From: Bifidobacterium sp. ESL0800
Lineage (GTDB): Bacteria; Actinomycetota; Actinomycetes; Actinomycetales; Bifidobacteriaceae
Reading direction: 5' to 3'
NCBI RefSeq assembly: GCF_029395355.1
Contig: NZ_CP113913.1
Span: 62,001-126,000 of the forward strand
DNA length: 64,000 bases
Below, one piece after another: positions 33,270-41,671 of this stretch (within the stretch, counting starts at the first letter, position 1; each line of letters begins with the position of its first letter). Below the pieces are notes generated by a model. It saw only the letters and a program-made list of their open reading frames with translations, did not search any database and was not told the origin of the DNA. The translations under genes were made by a program, and so were the position numbers.

Positions 33270-33306
33270 TCACGATACGGATGGAATGACCATATCGTGA
33301 TTTCTT
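33270..33306 (+). terminator. murB terminator
   Basis: TCACGATA and TATCGTGA, a perfect 8-bp inverted repeat, followed by TTTCTTG. Confidence 0.65.
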
Positions 33307-33362
33307 GCTCTTATGCTTTCCGTTGATGCTATTGCACCGCTGCGTGCAAGAGGGGGAAGAGA

Positions 33363-34901
33363 ATGAATCTGTTCAGAACAAAATCCGTGGAGCAGACGCT
33401 TGCCGAAACCGCCACCGGCGACCGCAAGCTGGTCCGCAACTTGGGTGCGTGGGATCTGGCGGTCATGGGCGTGGCCGTCGCCGTCGGCGCGGGCATCTTC
33501 TCCGTGGGCGCACAGGCCATCGCCTATCACGCAGGCCCGGCCGCCATCATCAGCTTCCTGATCGCCGGCATCATCTGCGCGGCGGCGGTGATGTGCTACG
33601 CCGAATTCGCCTCGATGATTCCCGCGGCCGGCTCGGCCTACACCTTCACTTACACCACGGTCGGCGAGCTGATGGCTTGGGTCATCGGCTGGGACCTCAT
33701 TCTCGAGATGCTGATGGCCAGCTCGGTCATCGCGAAGTACTGGAGTGTCTACCTCAACGATTTCCTGCATCTGATGGGCGTCAATTCCAGCACTGAACTT
33801 CATTTCGGCGGATTCACGTTTGATTGGGCGCCGCTGATCGTCGTCGCGTTCTTTACGGTTTTGCTGGTACTGGGCACGAAGATCGGCGCGCGTGTGGACG
33901 GCGCGTTCACGATTCTGAAGATTGGCATTGTCGTCTTCGTGGTGGTCGTGGGCTTCTTCTATGTGAAGGCCTCCAACTACACGCCGTTCGTCCCGCCGTC
34001 CCAGCCCGCAAGCTCGGTTCCCGGCGCGGCCTCGCAAGGCATCATGACCCAGCCGCTCTTCCAGTGGGTCATCGGCCAGCAGCCGACCATCTACGGCGTC
34101 TCCGGCATCATTTCAGGCGCGGCTCTCGTCTTCTTCGCCTTCATCGGCTTCGACGCGGTCGCCACCGTCAGCGAGGAGACCAAGAACCCGGCCCGCAACG
34201 TCCCGCTCGGCCTGGGGATCGGCATGCTGCTGGTCATCGTCATGTACGTGCTCGTTTCGATTGTGACGGCCGGCATGGTCTCGTACAAGGACTTGGCAAA
34301 GGCCAAGGACCCGTCGCTGGCCACCGGCTTCGAGCTGGTCGGCGCTACCTGGGCCGCCAAGATCATCTCGTTTGCCATCGTGCTGGGCCTGACCACCGTG
34401 GTGATGGTCATGCTGCTCTCCCTGACCCGCGTGGTCTTCGCGATGAGCCGTGACGGCCTGTTGCCGCGCAGCTTCTCCAAGGTCGGCAAGCACGGCACGC
34501 CTGCCAAGCTGCAGGTTGTCGCCAGCGTCGTCGTGGCCCTCGTGGCCGCCTGCTCCGATATCGGCGTGCTCTCCGACATGATCAACATCGGCACGCTTTC
34601 GGCCTTCACCCTGGTCGCCATCTCCGTGCCGATCATGCGCAAGAAGCGCCCCGACCTGCACCGCTCGTTCAAGATTCCCGGCAACCCATGGCTGCCCATC
34701 CTGATCGCCATCGCCAACCTCTGGCTGATGGTGAACCTGTCGGTCTTGACCTGGATTCGTTTCGTGGTCTGGCTTCTGGTCGGTTTCTGCATCTATTTCG
34801 GCTATTCGTACCGTCATTCGCGCTTGGGCACCGGCGAGCTGGACGCCGACGTCAAGAAGATCATGGACGAAAAAGCGGCTGACAAGGACCGTGCAAAGTA
34901 A
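33363..34901 (+). CDS. APC-family amino acid permease, copy 1
   Basis: A 512-residue amino acid importer of the cationic amino acid transporter (YfnA/CAT-like) type. It has about 12 transmembrane helices; helix 1 carries GAGIFSVGAQAI (the unwound substrate-binding Gly motif), and SAYTFTYTTVGELMAWVIGW is typical. A conserved N-terminal motif ETATGDRKLVRNLGAWDLA precedes it. GGGGGAAG is the SD. The next gene, 95 bp downstream, is a close paralogue with the same length and motifs. Substrate is likely a cationic or broad neutral amino acid; not decidable here. Confidence 0.93.
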   Translation: MNLFRTKSVEQTLAETATGDRKLVRNLGAWDLAVMGVAVAVGAGIFSVGAQAIAYHAGPAAIISFLIAGIICAAAVMCYAEFASMIPAAGSAYTFTYTTVGELMAWVIGWDLILEMLMASSVIAKYWSVYLNDFLHLMGVNSSTELHFGGFTFDWAPLIVVAFFTVLLVLGTKIGARVDGAFTILKIGIVVFVVVVGFFYVKASNYTPFVPPSQPASSVPGAASQGIMTQPLFQWVIGQQPTIYGVSGIISGAALVFFAFIGFDAVATVSEETKNPARNVPLGLGIGMLLVIVMYVLVSIVTAGMVSYKDLAKAKDPSLATGFELVGATWAAKIISFAIVLGLTTVVMVMLLSLTRVVFAMSRDGLLPRSFSKVGKHGTPAKLQVVASVVVALVAACSDIGVLSDMINIGTLSAFTLVAISVPIMRKKRPDLHRSFKIPGNPWLPILIAIANLWLMVNLSVLTWIRFVVWLLVGFCIYFGYSYRHSRLGTGELDADVKKIMDEKAADKDRAK

Positions 34902-34995
34902 CACCGTGGTGATGACCCTCGTTTATCCTGTTGAGGGTAGACGGAACGATTAGTTGAGTGGGTTGAAGGTCAGCTGAAAAAGGAGACATACCGAA

Positions 34996-36555
34996 ATGGA
35001 GCTGTTCAGGACGAAGTCGGTGGAACAGGCACTTGCGGAGACCGCCACCGGCGATCGTAAGTTGGTTCGCAGCCTTGGCGCCTGGGACCTGGCGATCATG
35101 GGGGTGGCCGTTGCTGTCGGTGCCGGTATCTTCTCCATCGGCGCACAGGCATCTGCCTATCACGCGGGTCCGGCCGCCATCTTGAGCTTCCTGATCGCCG
35201 GCGTCATCTGCGGGGCCGCGGTGATGTGCTACGCGGAGTTCGCCTCGATGATTCCTGCAGCGGGTTCGGCCTATACGTTCACCTATACGACGGTCGGTGA
35301 GATTGTCGCGTGGATCATCGGCTGGGATCTCATCCTCGAGATGCTATTTGCCGGCTCTGTGGTCGCCAAATATTGGAGCGTCTATCTCAACGATTTTCTG
35401 CGACTCATGGGTTTCCACACCAGTACGGAGCTGCATTTCGGCGGTTTTACGTTTGATTGGGCGCCGCTGATCGTCATCACGTTCTTTACGGTGTTGCTGG
35501 TACTCGGCACCAAGATCGGCGCGCGCGTGGATGGCGCGTTCACGATTCTGAAGATCGGCATCGTCGTTTTCGTGGTGGTCGTCGGATTCTTCTATGTCAA
35601 GGCATCGAATTTCACCCCGTTCATCCCGCCGAGCGAACCTGCCAGCAAAGTGCTCGGGCCCTCGTCGGGCGGGGTGATGACCCAGCCGCTTTTCCAGTGG
35701 CTCACCCGCCAGCAGCCCACTGTCTACGGTATTTCCGGCATCGTTTCCGGTGCGGCATTGGTGTTCTTCTCCTTCCTCGGTTTTGACGTGGTGGCCACCG
35801 CGAGCGAGGAGGCCAAGGACCCGAAGCGCAACGTGCCTCTGGGCATCGGCATGGGTATGGTGATGGTCGTCATCATGTACATGCTCGTCGCCATCGTCAC
35901 CACCGGCATGGTCTCCTACAAGGATTTGGCGAAGGCCAAGGATCCGTCGCTGGCCACCGGCTTCGAGCTGGCGGGCGCGACTTGGGCGGCCAAGATCATC
36001 TCCTTCGCCATCGTCATCGGGCTTACCACCGTGGTCATGGTGTTGCTGCTCGGCCTGACCCGCGTCATCTTCGCGATGAGCCGTGACGGTCTGCTGCCGC
36101 GCGGGCTTTCCAAGGTCGGCAAGCACGGTACTCCGGCCAGACTGCAGATCGCCGTCGGCGTGCTCTTCGCCATCGTCGCTTCTTCTTTTGATGTTTCCAT
36201 CTTGGCGGATATGGTCAATATCGGCACGCTTTCGGCGTTCACGCTGGTCGCGATTTCCATCCCGATTATGCGCAAGAAGCGTCCCGACCTGCCGCGCGCC
36301 TTCAAAATCCCCGGTAATCCCTGGGTGCCGATCTTGATCGCCGTGGCCAACCTTTGGCTGATGATCAACCTGTCGGTGTTGACGTGGCTTCGTTTCCTGG
36401 TCTGGCTGCTGATCGGCTTCTGCATCTATTTCGGCTACTCATACCGTCATTCGCTGCTGGGCCGCGGCAAGCTCGATGAAGCCGTGAAAGAGGCCGAGGA
36501 GGCCAAGACCGAGGCCGGCATCGTCGAGACGGATACCGAGACCCGCCGCGCCTAG
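34996..36555 (+). CDS. APC-family amino acid permease, copy 2
   Basis: A 519-residue paralogue of the preceding permease, near-identical through the core (LFRTKSVEQ at the N-terminus, VDGAFTILKIGIVVFVVVVG and GYSYRHS at the C-terminus). Differences cluster in the residue 205-245 loop and the extreme tail, which here adds EEAKTEAGIVETDTETRRA. Own SD (AAGGAG). A recent tandem duplication is the simplest reading, perhaps with altered regulation or specificity. Confidence 0.93.
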   Translation: MELFRTKSVEQALAETATGDRKLVRSLGAWDLAIMGVAVAVGAGIFSIGAQASAYHAGPAAILSFLIAGVICGAAVMCYAEFASMIPAAGSAYTFTYTTVGEIVAWIIGWDLILEMLFAGSVVAKYWSVYLNDFLRLMGFHTSTELHFGGFTFDWAPLIVITFFTVLLVLGTKIGARVDGAFTILKIGIVVFVVVVGFFYVKASNFTPFIPPSEPASKVLGPSSGGVMTQPLFQWLTRQQPTVYGISGIVSGAALVFFSFLGFDVVATASEEAKDPKRNVPLGIGMGMVMVVIMYMLVAIVTTGMVSYKDLAKAKDPSLATGFELAGATWAAKIISFAIVIGLTTVVMVLLLGLTRVIFAMSRDGLLPRGLSKVGKHGTPARLQIAVGVLFAIVASSFDVSILADMVNIGTLSAFTLVAISIPIMRKKRPDLPRAFKIPGNPWVPILIAVANLWLMINLSVLTWLRFLVWLLIGFCIYFGYSYRHSLLGRGKLDEAVKEAEEAKTEAGIVETDTETRRA

Positions 36556-36813
36556 CGGACCGTATTTTTCGGTGTCGTGAGATGTTGGGGCAGGTCTGGC
36601 CTGAATCCGTCGCTTGCCGTACCTGCGTTGCCGATGTGTTCTGGGGGTGCAGCATTGCATTGAAGTGGAATGGCCCTGGCTATTGTTGCCGGTAATGGTC
36701 TTGGTATATTTCTGTGGCAGCGATGAGCAGAAAGTTTGGTCTTCGCGTAGGGCTGTGCCGTCGTTGCGTCCACGTAACCTTAAGAAAGTTTAGGTTGTAA
36801 GGAGGCCTCCTCG

Positions 36814-37137
36814 ATGGCTTATGTAATTGCTCAGCCCTGCATCGATGTCAAGGACAAGGCGTGCGTGGACGAATGCCCCGTCGACTGCATCTACGAGGGC
36901 GACCGTACGCTCTACATCAACCCCAACGAGTGCGTGGACTGTGGCGCGTGCGAGCCCGTGTGCCCCACCGAGGCCATCTTCTACGAAGACGACGTACCGG
37001 AAGAATGGTCGTGGTACAAGGACGCGGCCGTCACCTACTTCAACGATCTTGGTGATTTGGGCGGCGCGCAGGCGGCCGGCCCGTCGGGCAAGGACGAGGC
37101 GCGAATCGCCGCGCTTCCCCCGCAGAACCAGGACTGA
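36814..37137 (+). CDS. fdxA: Ferredoxin, 3Fe-4S/4Fe-4S type
   Basis: 107 residues, of the FdxA (7Fe-8S) type. Cluster ligands are CIDVKDKACVDECPVDC and the second set CVDCGACEPVCPTEAI. The rest (EDDVPEEWSWYKDAAVTYFND) is family-typical. AAGGAGG gives a strong SD. In several actinobacteria fdxA is directly upstream of dapC; here about 750 bp with a MITE-like element lies between. Confidence 0.96.
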   Translation: MAYVIAQPCIDVKDKACVDECPVDCIYEGDRTLYINPNECVDCGACEPVCPTEAIFYEDDVPEEWSWYKDAAVTYFNDLGDLGGAQAAGPSGKDEARIAALPPQNQD

Positions 37138-37151
37138 TTTTTTCTTTTCAG

Positions 37152-37193
37152 ACCGTCGAACTTCGCTTTTTGCTATGGAGTTCGGCGGTTTTA
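37152..37193 (+). terminator. fdxA terminator
   Basis: ACCGTCGAACT pairs with AGTTCGGCGGT (one wobble) and is followed by TTTTAG. Confidence 0.75.
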
Positions 37194-37417
37194 GTGTACC
37201 TATATTGACAGCTCCGCATCTTTTCTGTACTCCGGTCTACTGAGCCCTGTTCTCGCGTAGAGGTTTAACGATTGGTGATTCGGATATGGTTCTGGCTGAT
37301 TCCAGCGTGCATTTCAAGAAAATCTGAGTGCTGCTCATCCAATATGGGGAAATTCTAATTTCCTGCTTGTCGATTCCAAAATGTGTGAAGCCTGCTTCTG
37401 GAAACGTTCCGTTTTGA

Positions 37418-37701
37418 GTTATAGGTCAAAAAGTTGGTTTAGCGTCGATATTTTGGGTCTATAACCCCAAACCACGGATGTTGGTATGCCGCCATTCTGA
37501 TTGCCGGTAAAGCGGGATAGCTCTTTTTAAGTGGTCTCACGAGTGTTCTGTGTACCGTTTCGTCTGTCCAGACCTGTTCCTCATAGCCCAGGAACCGGCC
37601 CGATGGCACTCTGACTTTTCGGAAACGGGAAAAGAGCGGCATGAAACGCTATTCCCACAAGGTTAAACTACGGTCATAACCAACTCTTTTTGGCCTATAA
37701 C
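37418..37701. mobile_element. MITE-like element with about 23-bp terminal inverted repeats
   Basis: The left end GTTATAGGTCAAAAAGTTGG (37418) matches, inverted, the right end CCAACTCTTTTTGGCCTATA (37681-37700, one extra base and one change). A further inverted GTTATAGACCC copy is at 37455-37465. The interior holds a minus-strand 67-codon ORF (37439-37642) with no recognised family. No clear target-site duplication is visible. It sits in a 750-bp gap without other genes between fdxA and dapC. Confidence 0.5.
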
Positions 37702-37891
37702 CCTTCGTTTTTATTTTTATGTAGTTTCGTTGTTGTACCTGTCATGATACTCAATCAGTCGTTTGTTAGCTGTTGAAAGATGCAGAAGTATTGGTTTTCC
37801 ATGTGATATTTTGCATGTCGTTTGGCGTCGCTGCCGGTATTATCGCAAGTAGACTTTTCTTACGAATACAGCGATGCGAAAGGCGACGGCA

Positions 37892-39028
37892 ATGGGTTTT
37901 TACAGGTTCGATTCTCCCTACGATTGGAATCGCGTGGCGCCGTATAAAAAGATCGCGGCGCAGGCCGACGGCGGCATGATCGATCTCTCCGTCGGTTCGC
38001 CGGTCGACCCCGTGCCGGCAAGCGTGCAGCAGGCGCTCGCCGATGGTGCTGATGCGCCCAACGCCCACGGTTATCCGACCGTTGTGGGGACTGAGACCTT
38101 GCGCGGAGCCGTGCAGGAGTGGTTCCGGGCGAATCGTGGTGTCGATTTCAAGGCGATCGACGCTGATTTCGTACCCACCGTCGGGTCCAAGGAAGCCGTC
38201 GCGCTCATGGCCTCGCTGCTGCATTTCGGGCCGGGCGACGTCATCGTGCAGCCCGCCGTTTCCTACCCGACCTACGATATCGGCACCCAACTGGCCGGTG
38301 CCAAGACTTACAAAGCCGCCGACATCGCCGATGTGGACTCGTGGTGTTCCATCCCCGGTGTCAAGGCCGTCTGGGTCAACTCGCCTTGCAACCCCACGGG
38401 CGAGGTGCTATCGGCCGAGGAATTGCACGGCATTGTCAAGGCCGCCCGCGAGATCGGCGCCGTGGTGCTTTCCGACGAATGCTATGGCCTGCTCACTTGG
38501 GCTGGAGAGGACGACACCGAGCCCGCGCCTGCGCCCTGCATGCTACAGCCGGACGTCTGTGATGGCAGTGCCGAGGGCATCCTCGTGCTCTACTCGCTGA
38601 GCAAGCAGTCCAACATGGCCGGCTACCGTACCGCGCTCATCGCCGGCGACCCCGAGCTTGTCCGTCCGATGACCGTCTATCGCAAGCAGATCGGCGAGAT
38701 CATTGCCGGCCCGGTTCAGGCTGCGATGGCTGCCGCGCTGCACGATACTGATGCGGTCCGCGCCCAGCATGCCCGCTATTCCAAGCGCCTGCGCCAGCTG
38801 GTCGGCGGACTGCGTGCCGCGGGCTACGACGCGCGCATGCCCCAGGGCGCGCTCTACGTCTGGGTCCGCGCGAAGTCCGGCGACTGTTGGCAGGACATGG
38901 ACGATTTGGCGCGTCTGGGCATCATCGCCAGCCCCGGCGAGTTCTACGGCGACCCAACGCACCTGCGCTTCTCCGCCACCGCCCCCGACGCCGCCATCGT
39001 CGAAGCAGTAGCTCGCCTGAGCCGCTGA
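37892..39028 (+). CDS. dapC: Succinyldiaminopimelate transaminase
   Basis: A PLP-dependent aminotransferase of the lysine/diaminopimelate pathway, making N-succinyl-LL-2,6-DAP intermediates. 378 residues from the ATG at 37892 (AAAGGCG 8 nt upstream; an ATG six codons earlier is disfavoured). The N-terminal FYRFDSPYDWNRVAPYKKIA and MIDLSVGSPVDPVPASVQ are typical of actinobacterial DapC. SPCNPTGEVLS, VVLSDECYGLLTW and YSLSKQSNMAGYRTALIAGD (Schiff-base Lys) follow. Confidence 0.92.
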   Translation: MGFYRFDSPYDWNRVAPYKKIAAQADGGMIDLSVGSPVDPVPASVQQALADGADAPNAHGYPTVVGTETLRGAVQEWFRANRGVDFKAIDADFVPTVGSKEAVALMASLLHFGPGDVIVQPAVSYPTYDIGTQLAGAKTYKAADIADVDSWCSIPGVKAVWVNSPCNPTGEVLSAEELHGIVKAAREIGAVVLSDECYGLLTWAGEDDTEPAPAPCMLQPDVCDGSAEGILVLYSLSKQSNMAGYRTALIAGDPELVRPMTVYRKQIGEIIAGPVQAAMAAALHDTDAVRAQHARYSKRLRQLVGGLRAAGYDARMPQGALYVWVRAKSGDCWQDMDDLARLGIIASPGEFYGDPTHLRFSATAPDAAIVEAVARLSR

Positions 39029-39079
39029 GCGACTATCTTCGAAGCCGGTTCGCTCGTTCCTGTCGGTCGGTCTGTTCCT

Positions 39080-39197
39080 AAGTTGCGATGAAAATCAGCG
39101 TTTTGCCTTCCGAATCTTGATTTTCATCGCATGTTCGATTGAACATGCGAGCATAATCAGCGTTTACGCTTTGATTTGTTGATTTTCATCGCAACTT
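39080..39197. repeat. GCGATGAAAATCA two-unit repeat, locus C
   Basis: Outer arms AAGTTGCGATGAAAATCA (39080-39097) and TGATTTTCATCGCAACTT (39180-39197) are perfect inverted copies. Inside lie TTGATTTTCATCGC, the palindromic GCATGTTCGATTGAACATGC and GCGAGCATAATCAGCG at 39147 (62 bp after the first GCGATG). It fills the space between two convergent genes. Confidence 0.93.
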
Positions 39198-39199
39198 CA

Positions 39200-40183
39200 T
39201 TATTGGTGGCCGGATAATCGCATACGTGATATTCCTGCTGCGGTCAGTTTCTTTACCAATGGGACGCGCTGCAAAGCTTCTTTAAAATCGATTCTGACAA
39301 TTTGCCGGATAGGAGTTTTGGCGAGCAAGAGGTTCTCCCTCTCCTTCTCCGCATGAACGACTTGGCGAATGGTGTGTTGGCCTGTCATCGTCGGGTTCGT
39401 GTATTTGTCTATGCCGTCGAATTCAATCGCCACCAATCCATTGCCTGGCGGGTGATATAGCATGTCCACTCGGTATGTTCGTATTTTGCCGTCGGTATCG
39501 GGGATTCGAAACTCGTGTTGAAGTTGAGGTTTGCCGAATCCTTCTTCGATCATGATGCCTCGGCATAGTGATTCTCCTCCATTCTCGCTTAAGGAATCGG
39601 CGTATCGGAGTAATCGTGCGACTTTGCTACTTGCCTGATGCGATTGCTCACCGATACGTCGTATGTCATCGGCGGCGACCAGATGCTTTCTCAGTGCCGA
39701 ATCAAACATCGGCAATACCTCATGGAATTGATATCGTGCAGCACAGTCGCAAAGTGCTTCTGACACAGAAGTTATGGATAGATTGGATTTCCGGGATTGT
39801 AAAAGATCTTGCTTATGGATGTACTGGATACCTTTTGGTGAAAACGCACCAGAGGATTTATCGGTGGCAACGAAAACTTTGTCATCGTCGTGCAGCCAGT
39901 AAGGATGTTCCACTTCGCACGCGCTGATGACGCTTATGCCGGCAAAGATCCACTCCGGATGCCAGTTGTGCAGCCCTCTGATTGTCCAAAGATAGCGTTC
40001 ATTGGGATCAAGGCTTTGCCAAATGACAGTTCTGGCATAAAGGCCGTGCCGCACTCGGGTCACTTCGCCGGATTTGGCCAGTTTGCTGAGCGTCTGCTGT
40101 TCACAGTGGTTCGTCGTGTGAAGGCAGCGGCGTTGCGACTCCGCTTTGCTTAGGCTGGTCTGCAGTCGTGGATTGATTTTCAT
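39200..40183 (-). CDS. AbiEi-like wHTH protein with DUF559/Vsr-type nuclease domain
   Basis: 327 residues. The N-terminal ~90 (QQTLSKLAKSGEVTRVRHGL onward, then ISACEVEHPYWLHDD) resemble the AbiEi antitoxin N-terminal winged helix; the C-terminal ~120 are a PD-(D/E)xK nuclease. The nuclease acids are all present: NGGESLCRGI (Glu204), TYRVDMLY (Asp240) and AIEFDGIDKY (Glu254, Asp256). It is an orphan: no AbiEii toxin lies beside it. AbiE is a phage-exclusion toxin-antitoxin system, but such wHTH-nuclease fusions are of unproven function. The gene starts in a 305-bp gap and ends at a repeat. Confidence 0.7.
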   Translation of the reverse strand: MKINPRLQTSLSKAESQRRCLHTTNHCEQQTLSKLAKSGEVTRVRHGLYARTVIWQSLDPNERYLWTIRGLHNWHPEWIFAGISVISACEVEHPYWLHDDDKVFVATDKSSGAFSPKGIQYIHKQDLLQSRKSNLSITSVSEALCDCAARYQFHEVLPMFDSALRKHLVAADDIRRIGEQSHQASSKVARLLRYADSLSENGGESLCRGIMIEEGFGKPQLQHEFRIPDTDGKIRTYRVDMLYHPPGNGLVAIEFDGIDKYTNPTMTGQHTIRQVVHAEKERENLLLAKTPIRQIVRIDFKEALQRVPLVKKLTAAGISRMRLSGHQ

Positions 40184-40368
40184 ATTGTTACGATACGATG
40201 TCTTATAGGGGTGATGTCAACTGTATCGAGGTCATGTGGTCGGATGATAGCCTCTTTCGCCATTGTCCGGGCGTTTTGTGGACAAAGTATGGCATGTGCT
40301 TGCTGAATGTGCCTAACCCTGTGGATAAAGGGTTTGGTTTTTTTATCACGGCAAGAGGTTGTGAACCT

Positions 40369-40475
40369 GCGATGAAAATCAGCATTATGGTTCGGGAATC
40401 TTGATTTTGCTCGCATGTTCAGTTGAACTTGCGATGAAAATCAGGGAAAGACCTATAGAATCTTGATTTTCATCG
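40369..40475. repeat. GCGATGAAAATCA two-unit repeat, locus D
   Basis: GCGATGAAAATCAG recurs at 40369 and 40431, 62 bp apart. Each is followed about 20-27 nt later by TTGATTTT-N-CTCGCA or TTGATTTTCATCG. It lies upstream of the CPBP protease gene. The rest of the 40184-40368 gap holds two DnaA-box-like sites but no gene. Confidence 0.9.
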
Positions 40476-40488
40476 TACCGGCTTCAAC

Positions 40489-41490
40489 ATGTCTACTATT
40501 CTGTTGAATATGCACAAGTACTATGGGCTGCGTAATGACGATTTGTTGACTGACGATCATCCAGAGCGGCTGCATGCCGCAGACAACGCATCCGTCGGGC
40601 CCCGCAGGATGAATCCGTTGCTGCGGGGCATCGTGTTCCTCGCCATATTTTTCGTGGCCATGGTGGTTATCGCCATGGTGCTGATGGGAGCATATGCCGT
40701 CGCCACCGGTGCCGGTGTCAGCGCATTGTCGCAGCAGGACGTGCATTCACCGGTGACGTTGCTGGAGATGCTGAGCGAGATGATCGCGGCTATCGTGGGG
40801 TATGTAATCGTTGTCCGTTTCATGGAGCGTCGCCGCCATCCGCTCGAACTGCGCGCTTCACGTTGGCCCGGCCTGTTCTTGGGGCTTGCCATTGGTTTTG
40901 CGGCAATCGGTATATGCATTGCCGTGCTCGCGGTCACCGGTAATTATCGCGTGATCGGCTTCAATACCCACTACAATCCGTGGATCGACATCCTGGCCAT
41001 GGGAATCTGCGCCGGCGTCGCCGAGGAGATCGTCATGCGCGGCATGTTGCTGCGTCTGGTTGAGGAATGGCTTGGCTCGTGGGGAGCTGTAGTCGTCTCC
41101 GCTCTGGTGTTCGGGCTGCTGCATGTGACCAATCAGGACGGCACGGTGTGGGGAGGCGTCGCTATCGCCATTGAAGACGGTATACTGGCCGCGGCGCTCT
41201 ACTTCGTCACGCGTTCGCTCTGGGTGTGCATCGGCGAGCACATCATGTGGAACATTGCCGAAGGACCGATTTTCGGTTCGATCGTCTCCGGCAACGGCAA
41301 GCAGGATTCGTGGCTGGTGCCTCAATGGTCCGGCTCCGATATCATGACCGGCGGCAAGTTCGGCCTCGAAGCCAGCATCGTCCCGGTGGTTCTCATGGGC
41401 GTCGCGGGAATTGCGCTACTGGTCTATGCCCGGCGCAAGGGACTGTTGGTGAGGTCATCATGGACGCGTAGGCAGATGGTCGCGTGCTGA
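40489..41490 (+). CDS. CPBP-family intramembrane metalloprotease
   Basis: 333 residues, about eight transmembrane segments. The CPBP (CAAX protease/Abi) active-site motifs are visible: AEEIVMRGMLLRLVEEWLG (EExxxR) and VFGLLHVTN (FxxxH), with a further conserved block at HIMWNIAEGPIFG. These proteases are membrane-embedded; in Gram-positives some are linked to bacteriocin self-immunity or protein secretion, but the substrate here is unknown. No SD is seen; an alternative ATG lies at 40510. Confidence 0.87.
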   Translation: MSTILLNMHKYYGLRNDDLLTDDHPERLHAADNASVGPRRMNPLLRGIVFLAIFFVAMVVIAMVLMGAYAVATGAGVSALSQQDVHSPVTLLEMLSEMIAAIVGYVIVVRFMERRRHPLELRASRWPGLFLGLAIGFAAIGICIAVLAVTGNYRVIGFNTHYNPWIDILAMGICAGVAEEIVMRGMLLRLVEEWLGSWGAVVVSALVFGLLHVTNQDGTVWGGVAIAIEDGILAAALYFVTRSLWVCIGEHIMWNIAEGPIFGSIVSGNGKQDSWLVPQWSGSDIMTGGKFGLEASIVPVVLMGVAGIALLVYARRKGLLVRSSWTRRQMVAC

Positions 41491-41606
41491 AGTTGCGATG
41501 AAAATCAGCGTTTTGCTCCTCAAATCTTGATTTTCATCGCATGTTCGATTGGACATGCGAGCATAATCAGCGTTTACGCTTTGATTCGTTGATTTTCATC
41601 GCATCC
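41491..41606. repeat. GCGATGAAAATCA two-unit repeat, locus E
   Basis: GTTGCGATGAAAATCAGCG, then a TTGATTTTCATCGC arm, GCATGTTCGATTGGACATGC, and GCGAGCATAATCAGCG at 41557 (62 bp spacing). It begins at the stop of the CPBP gene and precedes the convergent end of dinB. Confidence 0.92.
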
Positions 41607-41671
41607 TCAGGCGAACTGGGCTAGTGGCTGGGGTCTGGACACAGTACAAGGGCAAGCTGCGCTGGCCTGCA

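Noticed and set aside
37439..37642. The 67-codon minus-strand frame as an independent gene
   Set aside because: It lies wholly within the MITE-like element, ends in the repeat and has no SD or family pattern; kept only as a note in that element.
39200..40183. A complete AbiE toxin-antitoxin pair
   Set aside because: No nucleotidyltransferase toxin gene is adjacent on either side.
40277..40328. DnaA-box-like TGTGGACAA and TGTGGATAA; also TTATCCACA at 25402
   Set aside because: Only two neighbouring sites plus one isolated one, without AT-rich unwinding DNA or dnaA/dnaN genes; not an origin.
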